From assembly GCA_023614405.1 (NCBI GenBank), contig CM042684.1:202994941-203058940 (forward strand): a DNA stretch of 64,000 bases, written 5' to 3'. The position numbers were made by a program, and so were the translations under genes. Positions 1 through 10,089 of this stretch are shown here, piece by piece. This DNA is from Avena insularis. Lineage: Eukaryota > Streptophyta > Magnoliopsida > Poales > Poaceae. The notes under the pieces were generated by a model, which searched no databases, was not told the DNA's origin, and was given only the letters and a program-made list of their open reading frames with translations. Position 1 is the first letter of the stretch. Every line of letters starts with the position of its first letter.

Positions 1-112
1 TGGATCTTTGAGGGTTATTTCTCATCTATCTCGTTGCATCTATCTCGTAGATTAGATCTTGGTTTTGTTCGTTCTTGCGGTAGAATTTTTTGTTTTCCAT
101 GCTATGAACCCT
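1..112 (+). repeat. 3' terminal fragment of an Angela/BARE-type copia LTR
   Basis: This stretch matches the reverse complement of the outer ends of the two E LTRs (around 53919-54040 and 60592-60715), including the block ending in ttttccatgctatgaaccc. It is therefore the last ~110 bp of an LTR read 5' to 3'. It runs straight into copia integrase coding sequence, with no PBS, gag or protease between. The LTR belonging to the downstream relic (2272-3562) has a different terminus, so this end and that relic are probably from different families joined by a deletion. The rest of the LTR lies outside the window. Confidence 0.7.
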
Positions 113-2237
113 ATCGGAACGCCACAGAGAAACATTATGTCAGAAATGAGGAATCAGACCTTTTGGATATGGTACGGTCGATGATGAGTCAGGCGGATCC
201 GCCTTTATCATTTTGGGGTTATTATCTAGAAACTGCAGCGTTCACACTAAATAGAGTACAATCAAAGTCGGTAGAGAAGACACCGCATGAGATGTGGACT
301 GGCAAGAAGCCGAGTCTGTCTTTTCTTAAGATTTAAGGTTGTGCAGCATTTGTCAAGTGACTTCAGTCGGACAAGCTTATGGCCAAGTCAGATAAATGTA
401 TTTTTGTGGGGTATCCGATAGAAACCTTGGGTTACTACTTCTACAACCGAGAATAGGGCAAAGTGTTTGTTGCTCGGAATGGTGTCTTCCTTCAGAAAGA
501 ATTTCTTAGTTGGGGAGTCAGTGGGAATATGGTACAACTCGAAGAAATTTGAAATGATTCGGCAAGTAGTGAGTCAGCAAAAGCCTTGGAGGTTGAGCCG
601 GTCATGGTAGCTGAGTCGACAACTGCACCTGCACCGCGAAGATCGGCCAGATTGCGAAGTATTCGTGATGTGTTACTGTTGGACGCTGAAGCAATGGTGG
701 TATTTGATTCCGAGTCGTGGCTTGGATCCATGAGATCCGAGTTAAAGTCCATGGATGAAAATCAAGTTTGGAACTTGGTTGATCTGCCAGACGGTGCACG
801 ACCCATCGAGTGCAAATGGGTATTTAAGAAGAAAACTGATATGGATGGAAATATTTCTGTTTATAAAGCATAGCTTGTCGTGAAGGGGTTTTGACAGGAT
901 CAAGGAATTGACTACGATGAGTTTCTCACCCGTGGTGATGCTTAAGTTAGTTCGGATCATGTTAGCTATAGCAGACTATTTCGACTATGAGATATGGTAG
1001 ATGGATGTCAAGACGGCTTTCCTTAATGGAAATTTAACCAAGGACATGTATATGATATAGCCCGAGGGTTTTGTCGATCCGGGTAAAGTTGACAAGGTAT
1101 GCAAGATTCATAAATACATTTATGGGTTGAAGCAAGCATCTCAGAGCTAGAATATTCGCTTTGATGAGATAGTCAAATTGTTTGGCTTCATCAAGAGTGA
1201 TCCTGATTCTTGTTTATACAAGAAGTTTAGTGGGAGCAAGGTACACTTTTTGATCTTATATGTGGATGACATATTACTGACTAAAAATGATGTCCAGATG
1301 TTGCAAGAAACCAAGAAATCATTGGAAAAGAGTTTTTTTATGAAGGACTTGGGTGAGGTGACTTACATACTAGGAATCCGGATCTATAGAGATAGATCAA
1401 GGTGGCTTATTGGATTGAGTTAGAGTACATATTTGGACAAAGTGTTGAAAAGGTTCAATATGGAATCGTCTAAGAAGGGGTTCTTACCGATGTCCTGGTG
1501 TAAAATTAGCAAGACTCAGTGTCCTTTGACAACTGATGAGCAAAGTCAGATGAGTGCGATTCCATATGATTCAAAAGTATATCCATCATGTACGCTATGA
1601 TTTGTACAAGGTCGTATGTTTCCTATGCTCTATGTGTGGCGAGCAGGTACCAGGCTGACCCTGGAGAAATCCACTAGGCAGCGGCTAAAAATATCCTTAA
1701 GTACTTGAGAATGACTAAGGATATGTTCCTAGTTTATGGAGGTGAGGATGAACTCAGTGTAAGGGGTTACACAGATGCGAGTTATCTTACTGGCTTGGAT
1801 GATTCTCGTTCGCAATCTGGATACGTGTTGTAATAAACAGAGGGGCTGTGAGCTAGAAAAGTTCCAAGCAAGAGACTGTGTCTGTGACTACGACAGAGGC
1901 TGAGTATATGGCCTTCTTGGAGGCAGCAAAGGAAGCCATTTGGATGAGGAATTTCCTCATGGATCTTGGTGTGGTTCAGGGCTCATCCAATCCGTTAGAT
2001 GTGTATTGTAACAAAAATGGTGCTATTGCACAAGCCAAGGAACCTAGACAACACTAGAAGAACAAACATATACTCATGCGGTACCACCTGATTCGCCAGT
2101 TCGTGGATCATGGTGATATCAAGTTATGCGAGGTACACACGAATGCAAATATTGCAGATCCGTTGACAAAGCCGCTACCACAGCCGAAACATGAGGCGCA
2201 CCTGAGAGCTATGGGCATTAGATGCCTACACATATGA
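113..2237 (+). pseudogene. Copia pol relic: integrase C-terminus, RT, RNase H
   Basis: Broken polyprotein. At 148-336 is the end of the integrase core, with LLDMVRSMMS and ETAAFTLNRVQSK, near-identical to D at 40106-40927. At 586-873 is the linker into RT, with NQVWNLVDLP and KWVFKKKTDMDG. At 1178-1423 is the RT catalytic region with the YVDDILL motif, followed by MKDLGEVTYILGI. At 1880-2237 is RNase H, with TTTEAEYM and the conserved end HTNANIADPLTKPLP. Many stops and frame changes separate these blocks, for example stops near 336, 550, 873 and 1423. The product cannot be functional. The call rests on motif order and similarity to D. Confidence 0.9.
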
Positions 2238-2256
2238 TGTCGGATGATTGACTCTA

Positions 2257-2271
2257 GTGCAAGTGGGAGAC
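2257..2271 (+). other. Polypurine tract of H
   Basis: The purine-rich gtgcaagtgggagac lies directly before the LTR start. The same PPT occurs in minus orientation beside the 3' LTRs of D (38270) and E (55619). It primes plus-strand DNA synthesis in this retrotransposon lineage. Confidence 0.8.
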
Positions 2272-3562
2272 TATTGGGAATATGCCCTAGATGCAATCAT
2301 GTATGATGTTATTACCGATGTATTTATAAAGTTAATGTCCTTGTATGAACTACTGATATGTATCATCGAATAGGTGATCCGATTGTGGAACTATATATTT
2401 ATATTGTTCATAATAAATATTTTTGGTCGTTGAGGTTGTGCTGGACACATAACTTAGACTAATGTGAAAGTCGGCTGATGACTCGGTTCCACTTGTCATT
2501 GGCATGGTGATGCTATTCCGACTTACACGGACTTGTCTAAAGAGTTTAGCGAGTTGGACTGACCCATACTGAGATATAACGAACAGGTCATAATTAGTAT
2601 GTCTCAATCAATGTAATCTTTAGACCTAAGGTTATTGCACAATCCGAGTTGTGGATCATTGACTTAGCTAGGTTCTGTCAAATGTTGTTCCATCAAAGGG
2701 CGGTTATAAAGGCAGAGTTTGGGTCGACTAAGAATTAGGTTCCGTGATGTGGATGACCAAGATGGGATTTTTTCCTCCGACTTGAGAGATATTCTCTGGT
2801 CCCTCTCGGAAGATATAATTCGGAAAGCATGGATATGCGACTTGGTTAAGTGTTAACCGAGGCGGTTGACTAAGAGTTGGTTGGATGAATCACTTATCTC
2901 AGATCGAGAAGAGAGTTGAGCTATTTGAAGGATGAAGATTATTCGCCTATGGCTTGACAAGGTATATCGTGAGGCAAAGGGACTTGGACAAAAGTCACAT
3001 TGAGAATGGTTCATCTTCTTACTTTGATGGCCCTTGGGAGTTGGCACGTCTTGCTAGAGGCCGCTACCAGCTATCAACTCAGAGTGGTGACTCGTGTTGT
3101 GTCCAGGTGTACATGAATCTATAGGGTCGCACACTTAAGGGAAAGGAGCCCATGTGGATTCCATCCATGTGAAGATTGGGACACGGCCTAGATGGCCCTC
3201 AAGCGTTGGGCCGAGCTATGAGTGTATATAAGTGGAGTGAAAAGGGATAGTATCTGACCTAGCCGTCACTTTCTCCACTCCCATTTCAGGCTAGACAGGA
3301 TCTAGCAGTCCTCTACCTAGAGCTTCTCCCTATACGTATGGATACCGATAGAGGCGTTACACGTGCAGCACTGGAGACGAAGGAGTTCATGGGGATCTAG
3401 ACGTGTTGTACGTGAGATTGTTCGGCATGGCATCAACTAACGCGCTTCATCAATAATCCGCACATGCGCGTCTAGTGGTAAATCTTGTGGCCTATCACCT
3501 AGGCTAGATCTTGGGAGCACCACGTAGGGGAAAAGTTTTTTTTATCTCTGCATGGCCCAACA
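2272..3562 (+). repeat. 3' LTR of copia relic H
   Basis: It begins right after the PPT with tattgggaatatgccc (the usual TG mutated to TA) and ends gcatggcccaaca, a CA terminus. Length is 1291 bp. Its 5' terminus is related to the other copia LTRs here, but the body differs. No ORF of note; short ORFs in it are chance. Confidence 0.8.
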
Positions 3563-5189
3563 ATATCAGTTTCCCAAGTGTTAAAGATCAGCCTGAAAGG
3601 CGAGTCTCTAGGCGTGATCTAAGCTTGTCCATCAAGTGCACCAAATATGGCTCAAGCTCACCATCCGCATTGACACCGGTACTATCATGTGGCCATTTCT
3701 ACTAAACTCCACATCTCTAAACAGTTTTTGCCGTCAATCTCTACAGGCCTACTTTGTCGCACCAGCAATGCTCTGGTGGCCTTGGACATGGGAAGCATGG
3801 GTAAGCGCTAGATCTGGGTGAACGGTCGCAATGCAAGGCAGTACTGGGTGTACAGGTTGTCTGGGAGCTGCGGCTGTAGCTACACCGACACCTATAATGA
3901 GACCAAGTGCTAGATTGTGTGCCTTCATTTCATTGTCTTATAATAGCTTCAACCTTCGTTTCTTTATCTTATAATATCTTTAGGCTTCATTTCATTATCT
4001 GATATCATTCTTTAAATTTATGTTTGTAGTAATGCAAAGTAGGATCAATTAACTCTTGCCCCTCCAAGGTGTATATACTATATCTGCTCTCCCCCTCCAA
4101 TGTGTATATACACTCTGATCTACTGAAATTTTTTGGTTATCATGTTCTTTATATTTTATGGTGCCCCTCTAAATAAAATGTGCATCAATATTTTGCTGCA
4201 ACTTTCGTGTGTGTAGGTATTGTCCATGGATATGAAAAATATGAGAGAATATAAATCGGTGACTATGGCACACGACACTTTCTGCTGCCACCATGTTGTC
4301 ATCATTGTCTTTTAGTAAGTATGATATGGTTTATTTTCCATCATCTTGTGTGTTGTTGTTACAATAGATCTCTTTTATCTCAGTGCGGCAGTAAGTCAAT
4401 AGGTTTTTCTTTCTTGTTTGAATCATATAAAATCTAGAGCTACTTTATAAACTATTCAGATTCCTGTGTCATAATTAACATCCTCCATTTTAAGAATCCA
4501 AATGCCTATAATGTTGTAGTTATTGCCACTTGTTCCATGGATGCCCATAATTTTAAAGTTTTTGCTACTTGTTTCAGTCTCATACTCTTTTATTGTATGG
4601 CTCATACTCTTTTACTGTATGGTTGTGAGAAAGTATACCAAGAGGTGTGTGCTTTTTTTAGTTGTCATTCTTTTTCCCCTAAACTGTGCAGAAGCTCATG
4701 TTTTCGAGGGTGCTGCAACTGTTGTTGTGTTTATAAGATGACTAGGGGTCACATAACAAGGATGGGATTCATTTCAGGTCTAGATAGCCAAAATGACCTG
4801 GGTTTTCTCACAAGGATAAAATGGAGGTTGTCTGAACATCTTATTATTTGTAGGTGTGGGATTTTAGTTATGTACCTCCTAGTTTGTTATTTATCTAGAT
4901 TGTAGGAAAATAGTAGGCTACCCAAGTGAATGGTTACACTTGTGTCACAACTTCTATCATGCAAGATCTCATATTTTTAGTCGTCGAAATGGTGATGTTA
5001 ACATTTTTCGTGGAACTATGCTAGTGATGATCTTGAAGTTTGTGGTCGTTTTACCATGTCCAGTTTTGTTGTAGTGTGTGGTCATTTATCTTACCACACA
5101 TATGCTTAGCTTATAAGAAATAATTTAACTGCCAAAATCTATTTGCTCGTAAACCTATGCTATCTCTGAATTTTCTTGACTACTACTTC
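3563..5189. other. Unassigned sequence, no gene recognised
   Basis: It follows the end of H. The first 350 bases have balanced composition and short open frames that resemble no family I recognise; the rest is AT-rich. A small duplicated block occurs near 4060-4125, where two cctccaa-gtgtatata units lie about 40 bp apart. The ORFs at 4523-4905 have no domain signature. It could be an old transposon remnant or host intergenic DNA. Confidence 0.4.
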
Positions 5190-5261
5190 TACTCCCTCTA
5201 TCTAAAAGATACATCCAAATTTAGATAAATTTGTGACATATATTTTGAGATGAACGGAGTA
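5190..5261. mobile_element. Short Stowaway-like MITE
   Basis: A 72-bp unit with imperfect terminal inverted repeats: tactccctctatctaaaag at the left, against the reverse complement of the right end ttgagatgaacggagta. Stowaway MITEs of grasses have ctccctc-type termini and TA target sites, which fits the TA at both ends. It is shorter than typical family members, so it is either a deletion derivative or a chance inverted repeat. Confidence 0.5.
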
Positions 5262-6249
5262 CAATAAATAACTATAGGTGGTATGGAGATGCTAGACAAG
5301 GCAGAGAACTTGGAATCCTACTGTCAAAGATGTGAATCGTGATTTTTTAAGGGTTGGGCTTTTGGGAATGATTCTTCGAGGACTAACCTAGAGCAATGGT
5401 GAATTGGTGATTGATCCCTATCTATGTTAGCATCCTTGCTCATGATATTTCTGTGTTTCTGTTCATCTTATACCATCTTCCTAACTTCCTCGCTTTTCTT
5501 TGTTCTCCCCTCAGATTTCATATGTGTGTCTGAGGCGGATTGGCTCACACATACTGATACAGTCTACCATGATTGTGAGGAAGATCTTCACCTGCAACCC
5601 CAGTGATCCCTTTTTCCATGTGAGATGAAATGACTTGCATACAAATCTTGTTCATCTAAAAGGTGGCCTTTTACCTCTCGTGAGTGGACAACCACAGGAC
5701 ATGGGACAACCCACATAAGTAGGTTTGGGGTTAATTTGTGGGTCGGGCTTAGTACAACTACCTTCTGAAAATACGGTTCCATCACATGGGGTGGAGCTTC
5801 TGAGTTACCATAAGTTTCAGTCAAATGACATAAACACGTGGCAATCAATGACTGGCAGAAAATGTATCCATGCGTGAATTAGAAAATAGACGCCTGTTGA
5901 CTAGCCAATCCCTTCTTTTTTCCTATAAATATGCCTTAATCTTGTCATCGGCATGGGAATTGCTTAATTCTTTGTCTTGATTAATCAAAGGTGAATAATA
6001 ATTATTACCGGTGTTTGTTAATAATTTCTAATATTAATTAGAATTTGGAGTCCACGTGTTAACCCAAGTACCCCACAACTTTTTTGTTTCCCATAAAAAT
6101 AAAATATAGTCTTTATGCAAAGTTGATCTACCTACTTTTAATGGATTATCTGATATGCATACACAATGATTTCGTAGGTACAAAAGTCGATTAACTTTGG
6201 ATTGCTAATAGGTGGACATGCAATTCTCAACTAATAGGTTGACCCGCCA
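5262..6249. other. Unassigned sequence, no gene recognised
   Basis: AT-rich DNA between the MITE and a copia LTR fragment. A TATA-like cctataaatatgcc sits near 5923, but no ORF or recognisable transcript follows it. The 86-codon reverse-strand frame at 5588-5848 has no known motif. Nothing here can be called with confidence. Confidence 0.35.
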
Positions 6250-6885
6250 TGCTTAGACTATGGATTGGTGCCTCACGATTTATGAAGGTCAACGACTATC
6301 AGTCATGGATAAATGAATCTCCATCATGGATAAAACTTATGCCTACAATATTGTCTTGCTTTCGGCATTGGTGTTAGTGGCGCACCGGGTCATCTAGTGC
6401 CCATAATAAACCCTGTGCATTCCGCGATGTCTATTGTTATTTGAAACATAAATGTCGACTTCAAATCCCTTTGTTATTTCGATACATGACTTTCCCAAGA
6501 TCTGATCAGCGGTATCGTCATACCTTGTTCAATCTTGTTACCGACAAGTGTAGTTTCACTCGTTCCGTGATATTCCATCCCTGTGATCCGGTCACATGTT
6601 GCGCAAAATTTATGGATGAAATCTCACTAAGTGGGCCCAGTGTATCTTCTTGTCACGCAGGTGAATAAATCCCGATCTTGATGGACATGCCTGAATTATA
6701 ACTATGGAATACCCAACGTACACCTTTATGATCACCTAGTTACAGACATGACGTTTGATGTAGTCAAAGCAGCCTCGGGTGATAGTGATTAATCTGCTCT
6801 CACGATCAAAGGAGAAGGATACTACACTTATAACTATTGCAACGATAAACATATGACTTGATCGTGCTGCAATACTTACTTTGGG
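6250..6885 (-). repeat. Diverged copia LTR fragment
   Basis: It is collinear with the LTR of D at about 37560-38010. Shared anchors are the aaatccctttgtt block, the accgaca block, gggcccagtgtatct, the tgatgtagtcaa block and the final acttgatcgt. The fragment is in the same (minus) orientation as D. Neither LTR terminus is present, so it is an internal LTR piece, older than D judging by the number of differences. Confidence 0.75.
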
Positions 6886-7394
6886 TAATTGACGAGTGCG
6901 CATTTGCATCATGTTTTACATTATTATTTTGCATTATAGATGTAGGATATTGGTATTTTACGGTGCTTGCGTGCATATTTTATGTCTGTTTTCACCAGGA
7001 TCAGGATAGATGATGGATCCAATGGATATAATTCTTGGAGCAGTTGTACCGAGGACAAAAGGAGTCAAAAACAACGTAAATCGCTTATTTGGGAAATAAA
7101 ATATTCATAATACCACAAGAAAACCAGAAGCGAACAAAGGAGACAGAGGGTTCAACGACCAACTATACGACCAAAATAAATTTTCCAGCTGTATAGTTGG
7201 CGCTGCCTCCGCCTCCTCAAATAGTTTCACCCCGTGCAACTGGATTGAAGAGACGACATACAGAACACCCAGAAATCACCCAAACCTCACCCCCGGAAGG
7301 AATCTGGAGGAGGAACTCGTCCACCGGGGATCCATCTTCACCCTGCACAGATCCGGAAGGCTAAGGCATCGATCTTCATCATCCACCGCTGCAC
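6886..7394 (+). repeat. LTR-like fragment of an unidentified gypsy element
   Basis: This precedes the truncated 5' LTR of A but does not match the corresponding part of A's 3' LTR. It resembles a gypsy U3/R region with a GC-rich end (7200-7394) typical of LTR transcript starts. It contains a perfect 10-bp inverted repeat at 7159-7168 and 7191-7200. I could not place it in a family. It may be part of another LTR joined to A by deletion. Confidence 0.45.
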
Positions 7395-8728
7395 AGACCT
7401 TCTGTAGAAAATTGTTATAACTTGCTTAGAGTGTTCAGATCTGTTTCGAGGTAGATTGGAGTTGTAGATCTAGTTTTGAGCTTGTTTATTTAGGATTTAA
7501 TCCAAAATACTTAAAACATGTGGGGAATCGATTCTAATGACATCCCCAACTCAACAACAGCCCCGAATAAAACCCTTGGTCAAAATTGAATCCATCCTTG
7601 CATATTACCATGTTGCATGCATGCATATTCGCCTTCGTGATATTGTTTTGTGCAAATTGTGATTGGATCTATGTTTTGTTTCGTTAGATTGCTCGGAGTG
7701 CGCTGAGGAGTACTGCTGTGTAGAGTGCTTCTGGGCGGAATGGTTGTCGGGACAACGAGTGGGATTTTGGTGGAGGACGGCCGCCCAAGAATCAAAGAAG
7801 TCTGCCATGTTTCAGAATTCAGAAGCTTCTAGTGCAACCACAATACATATGGGATCTGCCTTGGCTTATTACTTAGTGGGAAACCTCACCGGGGTACCGA
7901 CATTTGGAGGTTCTTGGCATGGTTGGATCCAGCTGGTAGAGGGGCTACTAAGGGAAGGCCTCGCCATGGTCTTGTCTGTAAAAGGACTTGATCGTGGATT
8001 GTGGGGAAAGTGCACAACCTCTCGAGAGTATTGCAAACTGATCGATCAGCCGTGTTCACAGAAATAGAACAATGTTGAGCATCTGAAGGATGGAGCCTCT
8101 GAAAGATCGTCCTCTCTCTTTTCCAAACTTAAAGTTTTATAAACCCCAAGGCGTGAGTAATATCGCCATTGGGTGGGATTTTGGGAACTTGGTGCGTAAT
8201 ATCCAAGTGCTAGGTTGATTGGGCACTTGGTGAGTAATATCCACGTGTTCCATTCAACCCTCTACTACTTATCAAAGTTTACAAAGTAGGGAAATCTCTT
8301 CCTCTTTTCTTCTTACATTGAGAAAAATGGCTTTATGCAAATGAACCCCAAAGCCTACTCTTAGCCTTGCATGTAGAGATAGACTTACTCTTTCCTTGGT
8401 GTAATTTGCCAATACATTCAAAGTAACCCAACTTGTTGGATGCACGTCTTATGTGCAGAATCCGAAGACTGAAAGGTGCGTAGGGATCGCGGGTCTTCAC
8501 GCAACTAGCCTGAGGCGTTGATGGACTCAAGTTTTACTTAGTTTCTGCTGTTTTATTTGAGCTAGCTATAAGCTATGCAAGTTGTAATAATTATACTCTA
8601 GATTATTCGTGTAATAATGACTTGTGTTTTACATGATATACATCGACTGTGAAGTGCTAGCTATTGATCCAGGGACTAGCATGTTAATCACAGGGACTTA
8701 GGATCCTTAACGATCTGATGTCACAACA
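7395..8728 (+). repeat. 5' LTR of A, truncated
   Basis: Homologous to 15954-17643 of the 3' LTR, from agaccttctgtag to the terminus tcacaaca. It lacks the first ~1.46 kb of the LTR, including the TATA region. It also lacks about 350 bp found at 16289-16640 of the 3' LTR; the join is at about 7729. The 134-codon frame at 7663-8067 lies wholly within the LTR and is not considered a gene. The LTR end is fixed by the PBS two bases downstream. Confidence 0.85.
8150..8243 (+). promoter_or_regulatory. Three splice-donor-like repeats in U5 of A
   Basis: Three near-copies of a gtgagtaatatcc block begin at about 8153, 8191 and 8230. Two have the perfect donor core GTGAGT; the middle one has GTGCGT. 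The same trio is present in the 3' LTR (about 17067, 17105, 17141). Together with acceptor-like tracts before the two downstream ORFs, this suggests a spliced leader. No transcript evidence is available. Confidence 0.4.
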
Positions 8729-8730
8729 GA

Positions 8731-8744
8731 TGGTATCAGAGCAC
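8731..8744 (+). other. Primer-binding site of A
   Basis: tggtatcagagcac follows the 5' LTR end after two bases. It is complementary to the 3' end of initiator methionine tRNA, the usual primer of plant gypsy and copia elements. Confidence 0.9.
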
Positions 8745-8895
8745 AAAGTTGCCTGTAGGACGTGACCCCTAGGATTGGAAACCACCTTTACCATTGTGTA
8801 TTTTTGCTTACCATATTGTTCTAAGTTATTTATGCTCTTATAGTAATTCTCTTCCTTATCACCTTGTGCCTAATTTTCTTTCTCCTAACCTAAAG

Positions 8896-9879
8896 ATGAC
8901 GGCCTTCTACTACGACATCGCCGAAGACATCAAGTGCCTGCACTTTGGGGAATGCCTTCTGGACATCATCAAGACATTGTAGTTGCCCATGCCGTCAATC
9001 AAGGGAAGCGAGTTGAGGAAGATGCACAAGGAAGGATGATGGGCGATTGAAGTCATCCAACTGGGGCGCAACAAGTTAGAACCCCAGACAGAGGCCATTG
9101 TACTCAACGTCACCAGCGACTCCAAGGAGAAAGGACTTAGCATCAGCTTGCAGGAGCTCATTGGACGCCTTTGTGGACGCCACCATGAAGAGGTTGAAGG
9201 CCACTACATCAAACTCTTTGGAAGGCATGATGAGAAGGGAGTTCCAATCGAGTTAACCCCGGAGGAAAGGAAGACATGCAAGCGTCGAAGGATCCAATAT
9301 CAAGACTTGGAGTCCCACATCAATGATCTTCAGAAGGGGAGCTGCCTTGAGATCATGAGGAATGACGAGCTATGTGCCCTAGTCAAGGAGAAGGACGAGA
9401 AGATCGAGGAGCTGGAAGAGAAGATCAAGTCCCTAGGAGGGGAGCTCACCGCCCAAGACAAGAAGTTCGCTAATCAAGAGAAAAGGGTACAAGATAAGAA
9501 CAAGAGGATTAGGGAACAAAGTCTTGTGCTCGCAAAGAACGAGATGGAGTTCAAGAACTTTGCCACCATTTTGAAGGACCTGCGAGAAGCCAAGAGGAGC
9601 TTGGAGGAGAAGATCACGCCCGTGACTATGGGGTCAAGTTTGATCAAGAAGCTACAGAAGGAGAAGAAGGAACTTCAAAAGAAGCTCGAAGCTGCTACCC
9701 AAGAGTTGCAAGAGGTGAAGGAACTTCAAGAGAGGCTCGAAGCTGCTACACCGGAGCCACAGGAGGTGAAGGAACTTCAGGAGAAGCTTGAAGCCACGAC
9801 GAAGGACATGGAGTTATACAAGTCACTGCTGGAGAAGGAAGGCTTCATTATTGAGGATGAGGAAGTGGATGATGAGTAG
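8896..9879 (+). pseudogene. Extra coiled-coil ORF upstream of gag in A
   Basis: One frame of 328 codons from ATG 8896 to TAG 9879, broken by a TAG near 8980 and a TGA near 9038; from 9148 it stays open for 243 codons. The N-terminal part (MTAFYYDIAEDIKCLHFGEC) is unfamiliar. A basic KRRRIQYQDLE stretch follows, then a long charged coiled coil (EEKIKSLGGEL and similar heptads), then a 17-residue tandem repeat (ELQ-LEAAT-QEVK), and an acidic end. No gag, protease or enzyme motif is visible. It lies between PBS and gag in the sense direction. Extra ORFs in this position are known in some plant gypsy lineages, but I cannot match this one. The initiating ATG is preceded by a pyrimidine-rich tract ending in aaag, a possible splice acceptor. 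Confidence 0.7.
9670..9804 (+). repeat. 51-bp tandem repeat inside the coiled-coil ORF
   Basis: Two full 51-bp units (9670-9720, 9721-9771) and a partial third (9772-9804) start with gaacttca. They encode a 17-residue repeat, ELQKKLEAATQELQEVK and its variant. The unit length keeps the reading frame. Confidence 0.85.
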
Positions 9880-10089
9880 AGTAGTTGGACCACCTTTAGT
9901 TCTATAGTCAAACGTTGTTCGCGATTGGAATGAGTACCAAAAATTATTTTGGTTTAGTTAAACTTGGTTGAGTGTGTTAAACTATGTGTGCCTTGCTTTC
10001 TCGCGTGTTTTTGTCATGTTTACATAAGGGTAGGAGTTTATTCCTTAGGCTTTCAATCCATTTCTTAACTTGTTTCCCAAACCCCACAG
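9880..10089 (+). promoter_or_regulatory. Spacer with splice-acceptor-like end before gag of A
   Basis: The 210-bp spacer ends in a pyrimidine-rich tract and ccccacag immediately followed by ATGGCG of gag. A branch-point-like ttcttaact lies about 25 bases upstream of the AG. This would let gag-pol be translated from a spliced RNA that skips the upstream ORF. Confidence 0.45.

Larger units (their letters stand above)
113..3562 (+). mobile_element. Decayed Ty1/copia retrotransposon, 5' truncated (H)
   Basis: Order on the plus strand: integrase C-terminal half, reverse transcriptase, RNase H, polypurine tract, 3' LTR. This is the copia order (integrase before RT). Gag, protease, PBS and the 5' LTR are missing. 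The 3' end is set by the LTR terminus cccaaca at 3562; the next bases, atatc, may be a target duplication but its partner is lost. Confidence 0.85.

Noticed and set aside
7663..8067. 134-codon ORF repeated at 16508-16976
   Set aside because: Both lie within LTRs of A and differ by an indel that changes the frame; no protein motif is visible.
8731..8744. tggtatcagagc-type sequences as tRNA gene ends
   Set aside because: They occur only next to LTR ends as primer-binding sites and have no tRNA cloverleaf around them.
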